A stretch of DNA of 64,000 nucleotides from Daucus carota subsp. sativus (taxonomy: Eukaryota > Streptophyta > Magnoliopsida > Apiales > Apiaceae): contig NC_030386.2 of assembly GCF_001625215.2 (NCBI RefSeq), positions 16,214,545 through 16,278,544 of the forward strand, read 5' to 3'. The position numbers and the translations under genes are program-made. Under the pieces are notes generated by a model. That model worked only from the letters and a program-made list of their open reading frames with translations. It was not told the DNA's origin and searched no databases. Below are positions 47,625 through 58,354 of this stretch, one piece after another; the first letter of the stretch is position 1, and each line of letters begins with the position of its first letter.

Positions 47625-47656
47625 AGCATTAGCGTCCGTGCAATGCACGGGCCTAG
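47625..47656 (+). mobile_element. Helitron 3' terminus
   Basis: The palindrome CCGTGCAATGCACGG (47636-47650) forms a terminal hairpin. It is followed after two bases by CTAG (47653-47656) and a host T, the standard Helitron 3' signature (hairpin, CTRR, insertion before T). The body must lie to the left and includes or borders the retroposon at 45491-47442. The 5' TC end was not identified. Confidence 0.65.
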
Positions 47657-48228
47657 TATGAATCACAAACATACTCGATGAAAGTGTTGCATGAAATGGG
47701 ACAGAATGTCGTGAAAATACCGATGAACAAAGAAAAGGAAAAAAACTAATTCAAGTGATATATGCAGTAGACGAGTCTCTCTGTTTCATGACGCTGGAAA
47801 AGTAGAAAGAAACCCTGGAAATCATCACTAGGCCCTACAATCCGATTCTTTCCAGGCGACCTGAAAGGACATGATCCTTAACACCTTAACCTGTCACCAA
47901 AAAAAATTAAAAATTAAGTCTCTACAAAAGAGTCGTTTAAGACTACTTTTGTTCCGGAAATCAGGTTGATTAGTCATTACTGTAACAAAAAACAACAATA
48001 TATGATTTCATTGTTACGTTCTCATTTTGCAGTGAAAGCTCTTATCTTGAGGCCTCGAGGTAGATACATATAATTACCGGAAGGGGGGGATACAGGCACA
48101 AATGTGAAATCAGAAAATGATATATTTTGTGTGTGTGTACATGGATTTTAATCTTATAACATTGGATCTCTTTAATGGCTGATGACAATTAACTAAATAT
48201 AAAAACATAGCCATGGTTATAAGCTTAC
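47657..48228. other. Gene-free spacer
   Basis: Lies 3' of the ASY1-like fragment on its strand. A terminal ASY1 exon is expected here but I could not recognise one. Confidence 0.35.
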
Positions 48229-49105
48229 AACGGTTGCTTTTCTGGACCGCTTGCTCTGGGATGACGACTTGCTACACATGATTGCATCAAACTCACTGCA
48301 ATTGTCATGGTTTCCATTGCTTCTGCCAGTTTCCATTACTTGTGCAAAACTCTCTCTAGAAGCTGCTGGCTGCATGATTAAACAAAGTCAGATTACAGGA
48401 TTTTGGGTCACAGAACATAGAAAATCAAAAAGCAAACATCTTTTACTTGATAAATTTGAGGCAGTTGTTGATAAGACATACCTGAGCTCTGCTTGTGGGG
48501 TCCCATGCTCTTTCGTCTTTACAACAGTATGTTCACTCCTGACGGATCTGTTCTGATAAGCTTCAAATTTGCCTCTCATGCGAGTTAGATCTGATCCGAT
48601 GGAGCGAACTCCGCATCAAGTAGACAAGTTCCTTTCTTCCGAGTTATCATTGCACAGTTAAAGTATTGAATCATTCTGTTCAAATTATAGAAAAATCATT
48701 TGATCAATTACGTACCAATTGTCTCAGGTTCTGAGAATCTGCATATTAAAAATCTATTTACAGGAAAATTAAAGAACCCTGCATTATAATGTTCCTAAAG
48801 AACTTCCACCATCTCATTAAGGTTCAAGTTTTTCTTGACTTCATGCTATTTTTTCTCAGTTAAATCAGAACAGATCAGACGCTTGCCTGCAGAAATAAAA
48901 GGAATATGTAAACATCGACCAACAAATATGATTCATGCACTGAAAGTAATTATAATGCTCAATTTGCATACCAAGTCTTCTGTTGCTTCGAGCTTCAACA
49001 AACCCTTCTTTTCTCATCTTACCAATTAGCTTGCGCACATCGGTCTGGTTGACTTCTCCTTCGAGCTTGTTGTGAAGGTTGGAAACAGTAATGTAGAGCA
49101 TGATG
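48229..49105 (-). pseudogene. ASY1-like meiotic gene, 3' fragment
   Basis: Three exon-like pieces in order on the minus strand match the C-terminal part of ASY1, the HORMA-domain chromosome axis protein. About 48972-49105 gives YITVSNLHNKLEGEVNQTDV and GFVEARSNRRLG (the winged-helix-like segment). About 48482-48635 gives RSIGSDLTRMRGKFEAYQ. 48229-48369 gives PAASRESFAQVMETG and SSSQSKRSRKATV. The splice donors at 48971, 48481 and 48228 are intact. The HORMA domain and all earlier exons are missing: the fragment stops at the solo LTR starting at 49111, and no ASY1 sequence resumes beyond it. An in-frame stop lies near the start of the middle piece, and the exon for KRVIHSxLTEKKL between the first two is not seen. 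It cannot encode a working ASY1. Confidence 0.8.
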
Positions 49106-49110
49106 AAATG

Positions 49111-50099
49111 TGTTAGGAATAAATAATTTTTGATGATAACATAAACATTTTGTAACATGTCTTACTTAGAATCTTTATCAAGTTTCAGTTATAATTGTTA
49201 TATTTCTTATCTTTGGGAATTATCAACGGATGGGTAGAATAGGATGGCTAATTGTAAATATCCAATGCCATGTAATTTTATCTAAGTGAAGGATATTCAA
49301 CTGATGAGATGTAACTATTCAACTGATGAAGACTGGATGATGTTTCAACTGATGAAAATCAAGCATTCAACTGAAGACAAAGTATTCAACTGATGATGCT
49401 GAGGAATTCAACTGATGAGACTGGAACAGCATTTAACTGATGAAGTTTGTAATTCATTCAACTGATGAGCCCAGCACAACATTCAACTGATGAAGTCAAG
49501 AGCAGTTGAAAGTAACCAGAACTCTCAACTGATGAAGCAAAGAGCAGTTGAAAGTGACTAGAGCTTAAGTCTGACAAATCACATGGATCGAATTACACTA
49601 AAATAGACATGGAAGCCTAATTAGGAAAATAAAGAAGAAGCAGAAACATACTTATCTCATGCAGTGCAATCTGGATCAAATCAAGATGATGGTCAAAGAT
49701 GAAGACATCTCAGAAAGCATGCATAAGACAAAGTTGTGCGACATTGTTTTTAGATTAGAGTGCATTTTGTAATCTAGCTAAAAGCTTTGTAAAACTTGGA
49801 GTATATAACCAAGTTAGAAGTATCAGTTGAACTTGTTCAAATTACTTAAAAGAAAAATCTGAGAGTTAGAACTTGTTTGAGTGATGAACCAGCAGCTGTG
49901 CGAATTGTAATCAATCCACAGATTCTTCTATATAAAATCTCATGGGTGGATCATTCAATCCACCCGTATTTTTAAATACTTGGTGTTTCCTGTTTTACTG
50001 TGATTAAGTGTATTGTTCCTTCAATCTTTTAATTTGTAAAAGATTGTATTCAACCACCCCCCCTTCTACAATCTTTCTCTTAGTTGGTGTAAAATAACA
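49111..50099 (+). mobile_element. Solo LTR of an LTR retrotransposon
   Basis: It begins TGTTAGGAATAAA and ends ...AATAACA (TG...CA boundaries), and is flanked by a perfect 5-bp duplication AAATG (49106-49110 and 50100-50104). It is 989 bases with no internal genes and no second LTR nearby, so it is a solo LTR left by recombination. It looks whole as an LTR. A TATA-like ATATAACC motif lies at about 49802. The family is probably Ty1/copia of the long-LTR kind, but that is a guess without internal sequence. A related eroded copy lies at 788-1727. The perfect target duplication suggests moderate youth. Confidence 0.85.
49293..49540. repeat. Array of CAACTGATGA motifs inside the LTR
   Basis: Eight exact copies of CAACTGATGA and two one-mismatch copies occur at irregular 15-50 base spacing within the solo LTR. 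Two AGCAGTTGAAAGT copies follow. The spacing is too uneven for a CRISPR array and the setting is an LTR. Confidence 0.85.
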
Positions 50100-50189
50100 A
50101 AATGCTTGCATGTAATTGTAAGAGAATTGAGCAATAAATCTATTCTATAAGCTAAAGGTTCAGGTCTTTTCTTTTTAAAAAGGAACCTG

Positions 50190-50389
50190 CCGATATCAGG
50201 GTGCAAGCATTACAGTCTGTTCAGGAAGGGAGACCTCGTAGTAAAATGCCTGAAAAACCATCAGAAGATGGACATAACTGAAGAAAGTATGGGCAGAAAA
50301 TTGTCAGAGGAAATCAATTCGTTCGGACTTATTACAAATGCACATTTTTAAGTTGCCCAGCTAAAAAACAAATGGAACGAACTCATGAG
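50190..50389 (+). pseudogene. WRKY transcription factor, N-terminal WRKY-domain exon with a disrupted core
   Basis: The plus strand encodes VQALQSVQEGRPRSKMPEKP, then SEDGHN, a TGA stop, [20 protein letters not shown] and [11 protein letters not shown]. The stop replaces the Trp of the WRKYGQK DNA-contact motif (TGG to TGA). The zinc-finger cysteines (YYKCTFLSC) are present. The LQS..EG...EK.SEDG lead-in is typical of group I WRKY proteins of the WRKY1/ZAP1 type. A donor (GAG, then GTAATA) follows at 50390. No downstream WRKY exons are found. It is a host-gene fragment that cannot make a functional DNA-binding domain. Confidence 0.8.
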
Positions 50390-50404
50390 GTAATATAACT
50401 CATA

Positions 50405-51128
50405 TTAATTGTCGGGGTAACCATGAACATTGTAAACCTCAACAAAGTCCTCAAACACCTGTGCCACTTCAGGGTTCCTACGGAGGGGTAATTTTTCCAG
50501 AACTTTTTCCTGCATTATGGATAAACTAGACTTATCTTGATCAGACTTTGAAACAGGGAGATATCTATCAGGATCCTGATTTTGCTGCAATGCGTCCTGC
50601 ACAATTTCAGGCACAGAAGAAAGAGCCGTTCCTTGTTCAGCAGTTTTTGAGGTCAAAATAATAGTACCAAGGCTCTGTGTGGTAGCGAATTGTCCAACTC
50701 TAACTCAGAATTGTGGGGAGATAACTTCCTTCAGGACAAGATTTCAGTGCTCGTGTAGCACTATCATAGCTATGCCCTTGATACAAACTGACTGGCTCTG
50801 TCTCGTGCACCATAGATATAGAGCTTCCATCTTGGTTTGACTATGATGCATCTGTTACATCATCAAGGCTTTGTACTGGTTTAAATTATTTGGCAACTTC
50901 TCCGACTCCACCAGATTGATGCTGACTTCTTGACTGACTTCTGATGCCCCAGCTTCATATGTGTTTTGTCACTGTTTCAGGTTACCTTGCTCTTCCTTGT
51001 CATGCACTCCAGAGGGAGGGATATCCTTTTGGTTGGACACCGGGTCATGAAACACAGGATCTGGGTTCTCCCCTTGCTGATACTTGTCAATAGAAATTGC
51101 ATCAGGCATGCGTTCCCTTGAAGTCATC
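50405..51128 (-). pseudogene. Broken coding segment, possibly the WRKY N-terminal exon in inverted orientation
   Basis: On the minus strand MTSRERMPDAISIDKYQQGE begins at 51128. Coding-like sequence then runs, with several interruptions, to the open stretch MTSKTAEQGTALSSVPEIVQ... (50405-50656), which includes SKSDQDKSSLSIMQEKVLEK. Repeated modules of the type QSDQxxSxxSIxxEKVxEKL occur ahead of the first WRKY domain in group I WRKY proteins. I therefore suspect this belonged with the WRKY exon at 50190-50389, which now points the other way. The homology is suggestive, not certain. Confidence 0.45.
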
Positions 51129-51130
51129 AC

Positions 51131-54112
51131 GTGAGTTTTCAACATCCTTTAAGTAACAAATTTGAGAGAACATTAGTTTGTATTAGGGCACCACTATTTT
51201 CATATGCTAAATTTATAAACGGATTCAAAAACTATACCAAAACTAAAGACTTCAGTACAAGGCTCATATTATCAGTTGTTCAGTATAGAAACCTAAAAAG
51301 CAGGCATATAATGTAAATATTCTATAATAACAGACATTCAATATTATGATCAGAAACTGTCATACGAGAAATTTAGAGTCAGATGGAACAACAATATATA
51401 TGGTTAGACAAGAGCATATTAAAAAAATTCTAAGAATCAAAGAAGATATAAGTTGTAGAGAGAGGAAGAAACCATATTTAAAGAAAATTGAAAATTATTG
51501 CATTAGATAAACTTGAAATTTCTTGTATAAACTATTGCAATGGTCTACATTCAAGAACTGTACTTGAAAAGAAGAATTTTACTATACAGTGAACAGGTCA
51601 ACAAATGAATCAAGTATAACCAACTAATGATGCAATTCCTGTCTCCTTACTCTCAATTAAAAAACTTGCAGATTAATAACCTGTAATTCGCGAGGCAGAC
51701 TAACTGATCTATTGATTACATAGATATGTTCAAAATCATTAATCTTGGTTCTGACAAGTTGCTTTCGATTCACTAGGTCTACATGTAGTGAGTAGAGTTT
51801 CAGTCCATTTGTGTCTATTATTTATCTACAATATATCAGCCCCAGAGTACTCGTCGAACATCTAAAGAAAGATTGTTCCCAGGACACAGTTAAAACTCAG
51901 ATCAAAGAATAAGAAAAAGTCACAGGGTAATTATAAAGTAGAAAGCAACAAAGTAAGGTACTGACTGAATCGGAAAGAAAAAGAAGAATACCGTGCAAAT
52001 CTTGGGTCTAAAACACACTTATGTAACACGCACACACAACTGGCATATCATATTTCTGTACAACTATAATTTCATAAACCTGCAAAAATAGCTATGGAGT
52101 AAAATTGTCAAAATAGTAATTCAGGGCCACCAAATCCACAACACTTATAACAGGAAAGTGGAACTTAAGGACAGAAGAGATTTCCGGCCAATACATATTG
52201 CACTATTTGTTTTACGTTATCAAGTAACTCTTTTCCTTTATTACAAGGACATTTCAACAACTCATGCAATTTCTTTCTCTGGACTCAGCTATCCTAATCT
52301 CATGAAATAAATAATGTAGATACAGACAGTGCTCAGTACACGGGATCCTTTCGCAACTATCAATAAATGAATGGATTTAAGTACTAACATGCAGTGACCA
52401 GAAGGCCGGGCAATATGACAAAATGGAGGCAGTGGTTTGGAAAAATATGGATGTTGTTCGAATATTGTAGGTAAACAAAGCTTTAACAGAACCAAATTGA
52501 TGCAGAATGGAAGCACCACAGAGATTTATTCTAAAACATTATTAACCCAACAAGTCAGCAACTAATAGAATGAACCAGTCAGGAAAGACTCTATTTGTAT
52601 GTTGCATTCACTTTATTAAGGGAAAAAAATTTACTCCATAATGCATGCATACCAAAAAAAATATGATGTGTGTTAAGCGACCAGGTCTTTTGATACCTAA
52701 AACCTTAGAAGGAGCCTTAATTGGATCATCTTTTATATTTAACATTCATCACTCATACTGTCCTACAAATGGACAAACATAAAGGAAACAGCACCCGCGA
52801 CCTATCTCTAAACACGAGCTCTGTACCTTGAAGTAACCAGCTCTTTTAAATGTTTAAAGTGTTCACAGGAGACCTTTATTGGTTCATCTATTATATACAA
52901 CAATGTTCGTGTAAATTTAAATAGAATTTAAGAGATCTTCGAATGAGCTTCCTGTCTTTTTTAGCTTAAGTTTTGTTTCACATTCCTTATTTAGGTAAAA
53001 CGCCTCTAGTAGAACATAACAGGTACAGTGGTTCATCATATGTGATCTGTAAAGTCCCACATCATGCGTTTATGTCTCCTGATGGGTAGCTTTTTTATAT
53101 ACATATCCTCCAAAACTCACAAATCATTTCATAAACTTAGTGCTCAAACGAGAACCGATTTCAAAATCCACCTCTGAAGACTCATATATACACACAGGCA
53201 TCTATTATATACACACAGGCATACAATTCATATGCAAATTAACAAGGAACAATAAGGCATAATAAGGACACCAATTTAATAATATAATGTAGGAAAATAA
53301 AAAATCTGAAATTTTCTTAAATGTTAGAGATGCAGTCACACCTAAATTTGTATGATAAATTTAGCTCGTCTATTATCTATCTCATGTTGCCATGTGGTTT
53401 CTCCAGAAGCTAAATATAATACATAAAAAATCAAGGAGTACTATAAACTTAAATTAAAACCAAGGAATTCAGGATTTCTAGATGGAGTGTTTTTTCTAAC
53501 CATCTTATAGTATGATTTGGAACTTCTTTAACAAAGCACATCTTGCTACCATGTTACATCTTAAATGTTTGAGTAGAAGGCAATTTAATTATGTCATATA
53601 ATCATTACAGTTAAGGCTATAAAGGAGTTTAGTTCTTTGCGGACTTAATGATTTGATAAAAACTTGTTTGTGGTCTATTCAAAATTCAAACAAACTATAG
53701 TCGAGCTCCAAACTACAAATGATCCGAACTTGAACATGGAGTAGTTTGGTTATCTGAACTTGTGACCAGCCTAATAGATGTTAGGGAACAATAAAAAACC
53801 TAGAAAGAATTTAATATATAAAAGCATACAGTGACCTTTGGCTTGTCAAACTAAATTAAGTATTCACAAACATGATAATCGAGCTTATATTGAGCTGAAC
53901 TCGATAAAATTTGTTAAATACTAAAAACTGATCTTCGAGAATCGGAACTTTAAAACTATATATTTTTCGGGAAAAACATTTTTCAATTTCGAATAAAACT
54001 TGAACACTGCAGGACGTCAAGCTTTATGGTAGTCAGGCACATCTTAATTCATTTTACCTTCCTAAATGCAGTGAAGAAGCTAGATATAGATTGTAAAATA
54101 TACTTGATGGAT
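51131..54112. other. Gene-poor AT-rich stretch
   Basis: No supported gene, RNA or bounded transposon in almost 3 kb. The frames at 51131 and 52289 lack family features. Confidence 0.4.
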
Positions 54113-54347
54113 AATAAACTTTGTATAGACAACTCGACACTTAGCTAGAACCAACCTCAACCAATTTAATATCCTTTCCTGATGGTCTGGATGATTGACA
54201 CAAGATACACCTAAACAAAGAGCTCGAACAGCTGATTTCTTTGATCCTGATTTCAAAAAGGCCTCGTTCATAACTTGTACCAATGTATCTCTTATAGCTG
54301 TTTCTGCAAGCACAGACAGTCAAACAACTCATAAGTATAATACTCAA
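54113..54347 (-). other. Exon-like segment, not identified
   Basis: On the minus strand a good acceptor (TGCTTGCAG, ending at about 54312) opens a frame reading ETAIRDTLVQVMNEAFLKSG, then KKSAVRALCLGVSCVNHPDH. A second frame (NSYKRYIGTSYERGLFEIRI) is also open over the same stretch. A CT-rich, leader-like stretch ending in a possible donor (GGAG, then GTGGTA at about 54526) lies upstream at 54527-54830. Together they look like the first two exons of a gene or a captured fragment. I do not recognise the protein and cannot choose between the frames. Confidence 0.3.
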
Positions 54348-54899
54348 ACATCACAATGTCCCCTTCTTATTTAACACATTCACAAGAACCAAATTTAGAA
54401 AAATCAACACACCTAAGCGGCCAAGCCTACCGCAATGTGATCAACCCACACACAAGTACAAACATAAAAATACAAGATATATAATTAATTGGTTTTCTTG
54501 AAAAAACAAAAGTGTACCACCTCCGACACTGTTGTGGTTACTGGTTAGAGCAGCCAGCAACTGTCTGGGCAAGAACCGGAAATGGGTCGGCGAGTTGAGT
54601 GGAAAAAGGAAAACACAAAAAGCAGAGGAACCGATTGAGCCAGCGGACAGATGGAAGCAATCGATGGATGATCGCTTAATTTCAATGGGGAGGCGAAGAA
54701 GAGAAGATAGGAGTCGCTGGTTTGGGCTAGACGAGGGAGGTTTACAGGCTCGGAAGGGTATCAGTGTCAGTTCAATTCAAATCAAAATTATTAGACGAGA
54801 GGTTTCCAGGTTTGGAGGGGTATTAGTGTCATTTTGCATCAGAATTAATTTGCGCTCGCTGTTCTCGTATAATAAATATAGTAGGTTTAACAAATATTT

Positions 54900-55345
54900 T
54901 AATCCATTCTATATTTGATACCTCAATTAATTAAATTGACTATATCTTCTCTCGAATTGAGCTGCAACTAAATAACTCTTACGTGTATTTTATGACGAAA
55001 AGTTGGTATACGAATTAAATCTAAAAATATAATTTTATTTGTAATAAATGAACTCGCATTGGTATTAATCAAATCTTTATAAAAAATATCATCGACGACA
55101 TATCATTTAATACAAATTTTTTAAAAAATTGTTTAAATTATGGGAACATTTGTGTAAACTTAAGAAAAGTACTTCTAGCTTGAAGAAGTAAATTAAAATT
55201 TACAAATGATTAAACTGTTTGGGAAAAAATTAGCATTTTCAACTTTTTATAAATGTTTCTCCATATTTACACAAACAGGTAAAAAAAAAAGTAAAAGTCG
55301 AACTTCCCCTCAGAAAAAGTTGAAAGTCAGTTTTCCTAAACAAGT
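54900..55345. other. AT-rich spacer
   Basis: At 55160-55340 there are AAGTACTTCTA / CTTTTTATAAATG arms resembling the MITE at 44216-44442, but too diverged to bound. Confidence 0.35.
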
Positions 55346-55346
55346 A

Positions 55347-55596
55347 CTCTCTCTGTCCCATTTAATTCTATAAGTTTCTTTTCAACTGCTCGACACGCAT
55401 TTCAATTCTCTTATAAAATATAATTTCATAACTTATTTTTGAGATTTTCTTTTTCTGTATAAAAATATAACATCCAAACTTTAATTCTGAAAATGAAAAT
55501 TTTAAAAATAGATTGCACAACTACACTTTACAGGAGCATTAAAATCTGTGCCGCGTCCCCGTCACCTAATGTATACTATTCAGGGTGCGAAGGGAG
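55347..55596. mobile_element. Stowaway MITE, same family as 30502-30752
   Basis: The left end CTCTCTCTGTCCCATTTAAT and right end GCGAAGGGAG are flanked by TA (55345-55346 and 55597-55598). Long shared blocks with 30502-30752 (TTTTCAACTGCTCGACACGC, and the GCGTCCCCGTC region) show that they are siblings. Confidence 0.8.
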
Positions 55597-55790
55597 TACT
55601 ATGTATTATGTAACACTCACGGGCATTGCTACCAGGAACTCTGCAAGTCTGCGTACAGTTCCAAATCACGTAAATGCATTTATTTTTAACTTTTTTAAAA
55701 TATAAACATTAATTATTAGACTATATCTTAAATTTACAAAAAAAGTCCGAATAAAGTTAAACACACCGGTAAATGGACAAAACTTATCAT

Positions 55791-55902
55791 TTATAACATC
55801 CCAAACCCCAACTAGATGCATACCGGACCCAAAAACGGCTGGGTAGAGCTCTGATACCATTTACAACATCCCAATCCCACAACTAGATGCATACAGGACC
55901 CA
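55791..55902. repeat. Two direct copies of an approximately 44-base segment
   Basis: TTTATAACATCCCAAACCCC... at 55791-55831 and TTTACAACATCCCAATCCCA... at 55859-55902 share ACTAGATGCATAC and GGACCCAA. A GTGGGATGTTACA at about 55964 is a partial inverted copy of the start. Similar phrases border many plant retroelements, so this may be part of an old insertion. Confidence 0.5.
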
Positions 55903-56004
55903 ACAATCCACCACAAGTCGGCCCAAAAGTGTTGGCACTCAAATACTCTTTAACTAATCGACGTGGGATGTTACAATTTACTCCAATAACCAAACGAAAC
56001 AAAC

Positions 56005-56125
56005 CCAGTATATCCCGCTTAGAGCAGGGTCTGGGGAGGGTAAAATGTACGCAGACCATGCCCCTAATCGTTTAGCGTAAGGAGACTGTTTCCGTGAGAC
56101 CCCCAACTTAGTGCAAGACATAATT
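56005..56125 (+). mobile_element. Au-like SINE fragment
   Basis: The block GGGTCTGGGGAGGGTAAAAT, then GTACGCAGACCATGCCCCTA and GGAGACTGTTTCCGTGAGACC, matches the conserved promoter and body region of the plant Au SINE as I remember it (GGGAGGGTAAGATGTACGCAGACCTTACCCC..., and TTTCCGATAGACC). These correspond to tRNA-derived A and B boxes. The poly-T or simple 3' end and the target duplication are not clear, so the limits are approximate. Confidence 0.55.
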
Positions 56126-57309
56126 TTGTGTGAAATATAAATAGATAGTACCTTGGCCCATGATTTTGAACACATGGGACTTACCTCTATCAAGAATGCA
56201 ACTATCCATGATTGATCGGAGCTGTTGCATCAAAACAGAACGCTAAAACACCCATAACCTCTTTGCCGCTAATTCATCTATCAATAAATGATCTGAGCCC
56301 GTATGGAGGCCAAAGAATTTATGATCTCTAGTTGCCAAATGATAATTAACTTCTGCGGCTTCAAGTATCTTAATCGGGAAAAACTGCTGGCATGCAATGT
56401 ATATGTGACAAGTGCAGAATTGAGGGGAAGAAAGGAGGGCAGTTGGTGGAGGATATAACCGCAAGTTGAAAAGTGAAACTGAAAGTGTTTTTAGTGCGTG
56501 AATATAATGTAAAAGAATGAGAGAGGGGAGTGAATCTAGGGAAGAAATGCAGAGTAACGAAGAAACGAAGTGCAACGGGGTGATCACGAACAAATCTTTC
56601 TCTGTATCTCTCAGAAACACAGCTCTAGTGCCGCAGAATCTGGACACCAATAATCAAACAGCGTCTCGGATCGGAAAAGCCTTTTGTATATGTGTGTGGA
56701 CGGCAAATTCAAGATCATTGACGATTTGACGGTCGGCGGTTTTTTTTCTTGTCCAGAGAGAGAGTTTACGTGTAAGAAAAAAAATTGTACAATAGTTACT
56801 CCAATAGTTGATCTTAAATTGGACACTACGGAGGAAGAAGCTACCTTCGGCCTTGGTCATCAGTTGTGTCCGCGGGCGGGTGATTATCTCGGTTTTATAA
56901 TATCTAAATTCATTATTTATCAAAATTAGAAATAACCTAATCTTGATGACCATATATGGGGTCGGACCCTGGTTAATTGAATTATGTAAAAAAAGAACAT
57001 TAAAAGATAAAAGTGCACTTCAAAATTATTTTTTTCCCAGAATGAAAAAACACTTTCATTAATCAGAATAGAATACAGTCAAGATAAATATCTAAGTGCC
57101 GATACAATCAGGTTGGAAAACAAATAACACACTAAAAATAATTAGTTGTTTTCTTAATTTATAATATAAATAAACAAATTTTAAAATTATAAATATAGTA
57201 TAGTACAATATAATTACAATCCATCCACAAAAATAAAGATTATTTTTTTAATTTTAATAATACAATAAAAGTTATATATATTTAATAATTTATTTGGTAT
57301 AATATATAC
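56126..57309. other. Spacer without a supported gene
   Basis: Many overlapping short frames on both strands at 56240-56950, none with recognisable features. 57000-57300 is AT-rich. Confidence 0.4.
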
Positions 57310-57339
57310 AAAATATTATTATATATACATATTATACAA

Positions 57340-57530
57340 TGGAGTCGGGGAACGAGGTGGGGAGACACGAATCCCGACCTCGTCTCTGTCCCCGAATTTC
57401 TCATAATCCGAATTTTCTATAAAACTTCCTCCATCCTGCCCCGAAAAATTTCCCAAATCCCCAATCCGAATGTGGCGAGGATCGGAGCGGGGTCGATCCG
57501 GATGGGAGCGAATGCCCATCCCCAAGTACT
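57340..57530. mobile_element. Probable hAT-like MITE remnant, GGGGA/CGAGG-rich
   Basis: The GC-rich segment has GGAGTCGGGGAACGAGG at the left, GGATCGGAGCGGGG to the right, and ends near GCGAATGCCCATCCCCAAG. This motif-array style resembles the hAT MITEs elsewhere in the window. Ends and target duplication were not resolved. Confidence 0.4.
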
Positions 57531-58354
57531 AAAACCATGTCAGATGATCTCACGTATGAGTACGAGATTATCAACTTGTTTTTCGGAATATAATGATCAT
57601 ATATATGAGATTATTAACATCTTATCATCCGTAATCTTGATTTCAGAATATATAATGATCATATATTATGCGACATATAAATTTATTTATTCTAATAGTA
57701 TAAATAAGAATATATTACACCAGGACTCATCAACTATCAAGGGCTCTCATTCCCTTTTTCAACTGTACAGGATTACAGATCATTTTTGTACTCGGTACTA
57801 GTTCCCTCATTCTTATTCCTTTGATTTTCACCAATAATCCGAGTCCCCCTTTCAGCAAATGAAGAATGGGTGTGCAAACAAAAGATCTGCAACTTGGGCT
57901 TATCATATAATTGTAAATTTAGTTAGGGTGCACCTGAATTTAAAGATCACATAATAGGGTGCAAATCGAACATCATTCTTGAAATACAAGCAAATGGAGC
58001 ATGTGGAGTCCATGTAAGCCTGCAACAATTTAGCTATCATCTATACATGCATATCACTCCATAAATCATAACCAAAGTTCTTCACAAATAAGCTATCTCT
58101 AAAGCAATTATAACTCTGATTCTTCACGTACAGACTGATTGCTTTGTTAATGTGCTTGTGAAGGCCGGTGATCGTTGACCATGATTACAAACCTTGCAAA
58201 GTTGCCTTGTTCATGCTTCAAGTTCCAGCTAAGCTCCATTAATAATCTACAGAAACTTCAGAAGTGAACCCGCAAAATCTATAAATAGAGCAGAAATGTG
58301 CAGTGTGTAGTATCAGTTACAACTTACAACTTACAACACAGGCAAGGTGTGAAA
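57531..58354 (+). promoter_or_regulatory. Spacer and promoter of the root-cap/LEA-related gene
   Basis: TATAAATA at 58280-58287 is a clear TATA box 68 bases upstream of the start codon at 58355. Three tandem TTACAACTTACAACTTACAACA units lie in the leader at 58316-58338. No other gene is seen. Confidence 0.6.

Noticed and set aside
49293-49540. CAACTGATGA array as a CRISPR-like repeat
   Set aside because: Spacing is uneven, the motif is only 10 bases and it lies inside a bounded solo LTR of a plant genome.
54532-54918. 128-residue plus-strand frame
   Set aside because: Reverse strand of a CT-rich leader-like region; no domain, and the composition is explained by the purine-rich complement.
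56243-56950. Cluster of overlapping short frames on both strands
   Set aside because: No consistent coding signal, splice structure or recognisable family.
57319-57525. Arg/Asp-rich minus-strand frame
   Set aside because: It follows the GC-rich motif array of a probable MITE remnant, not a protein gene.
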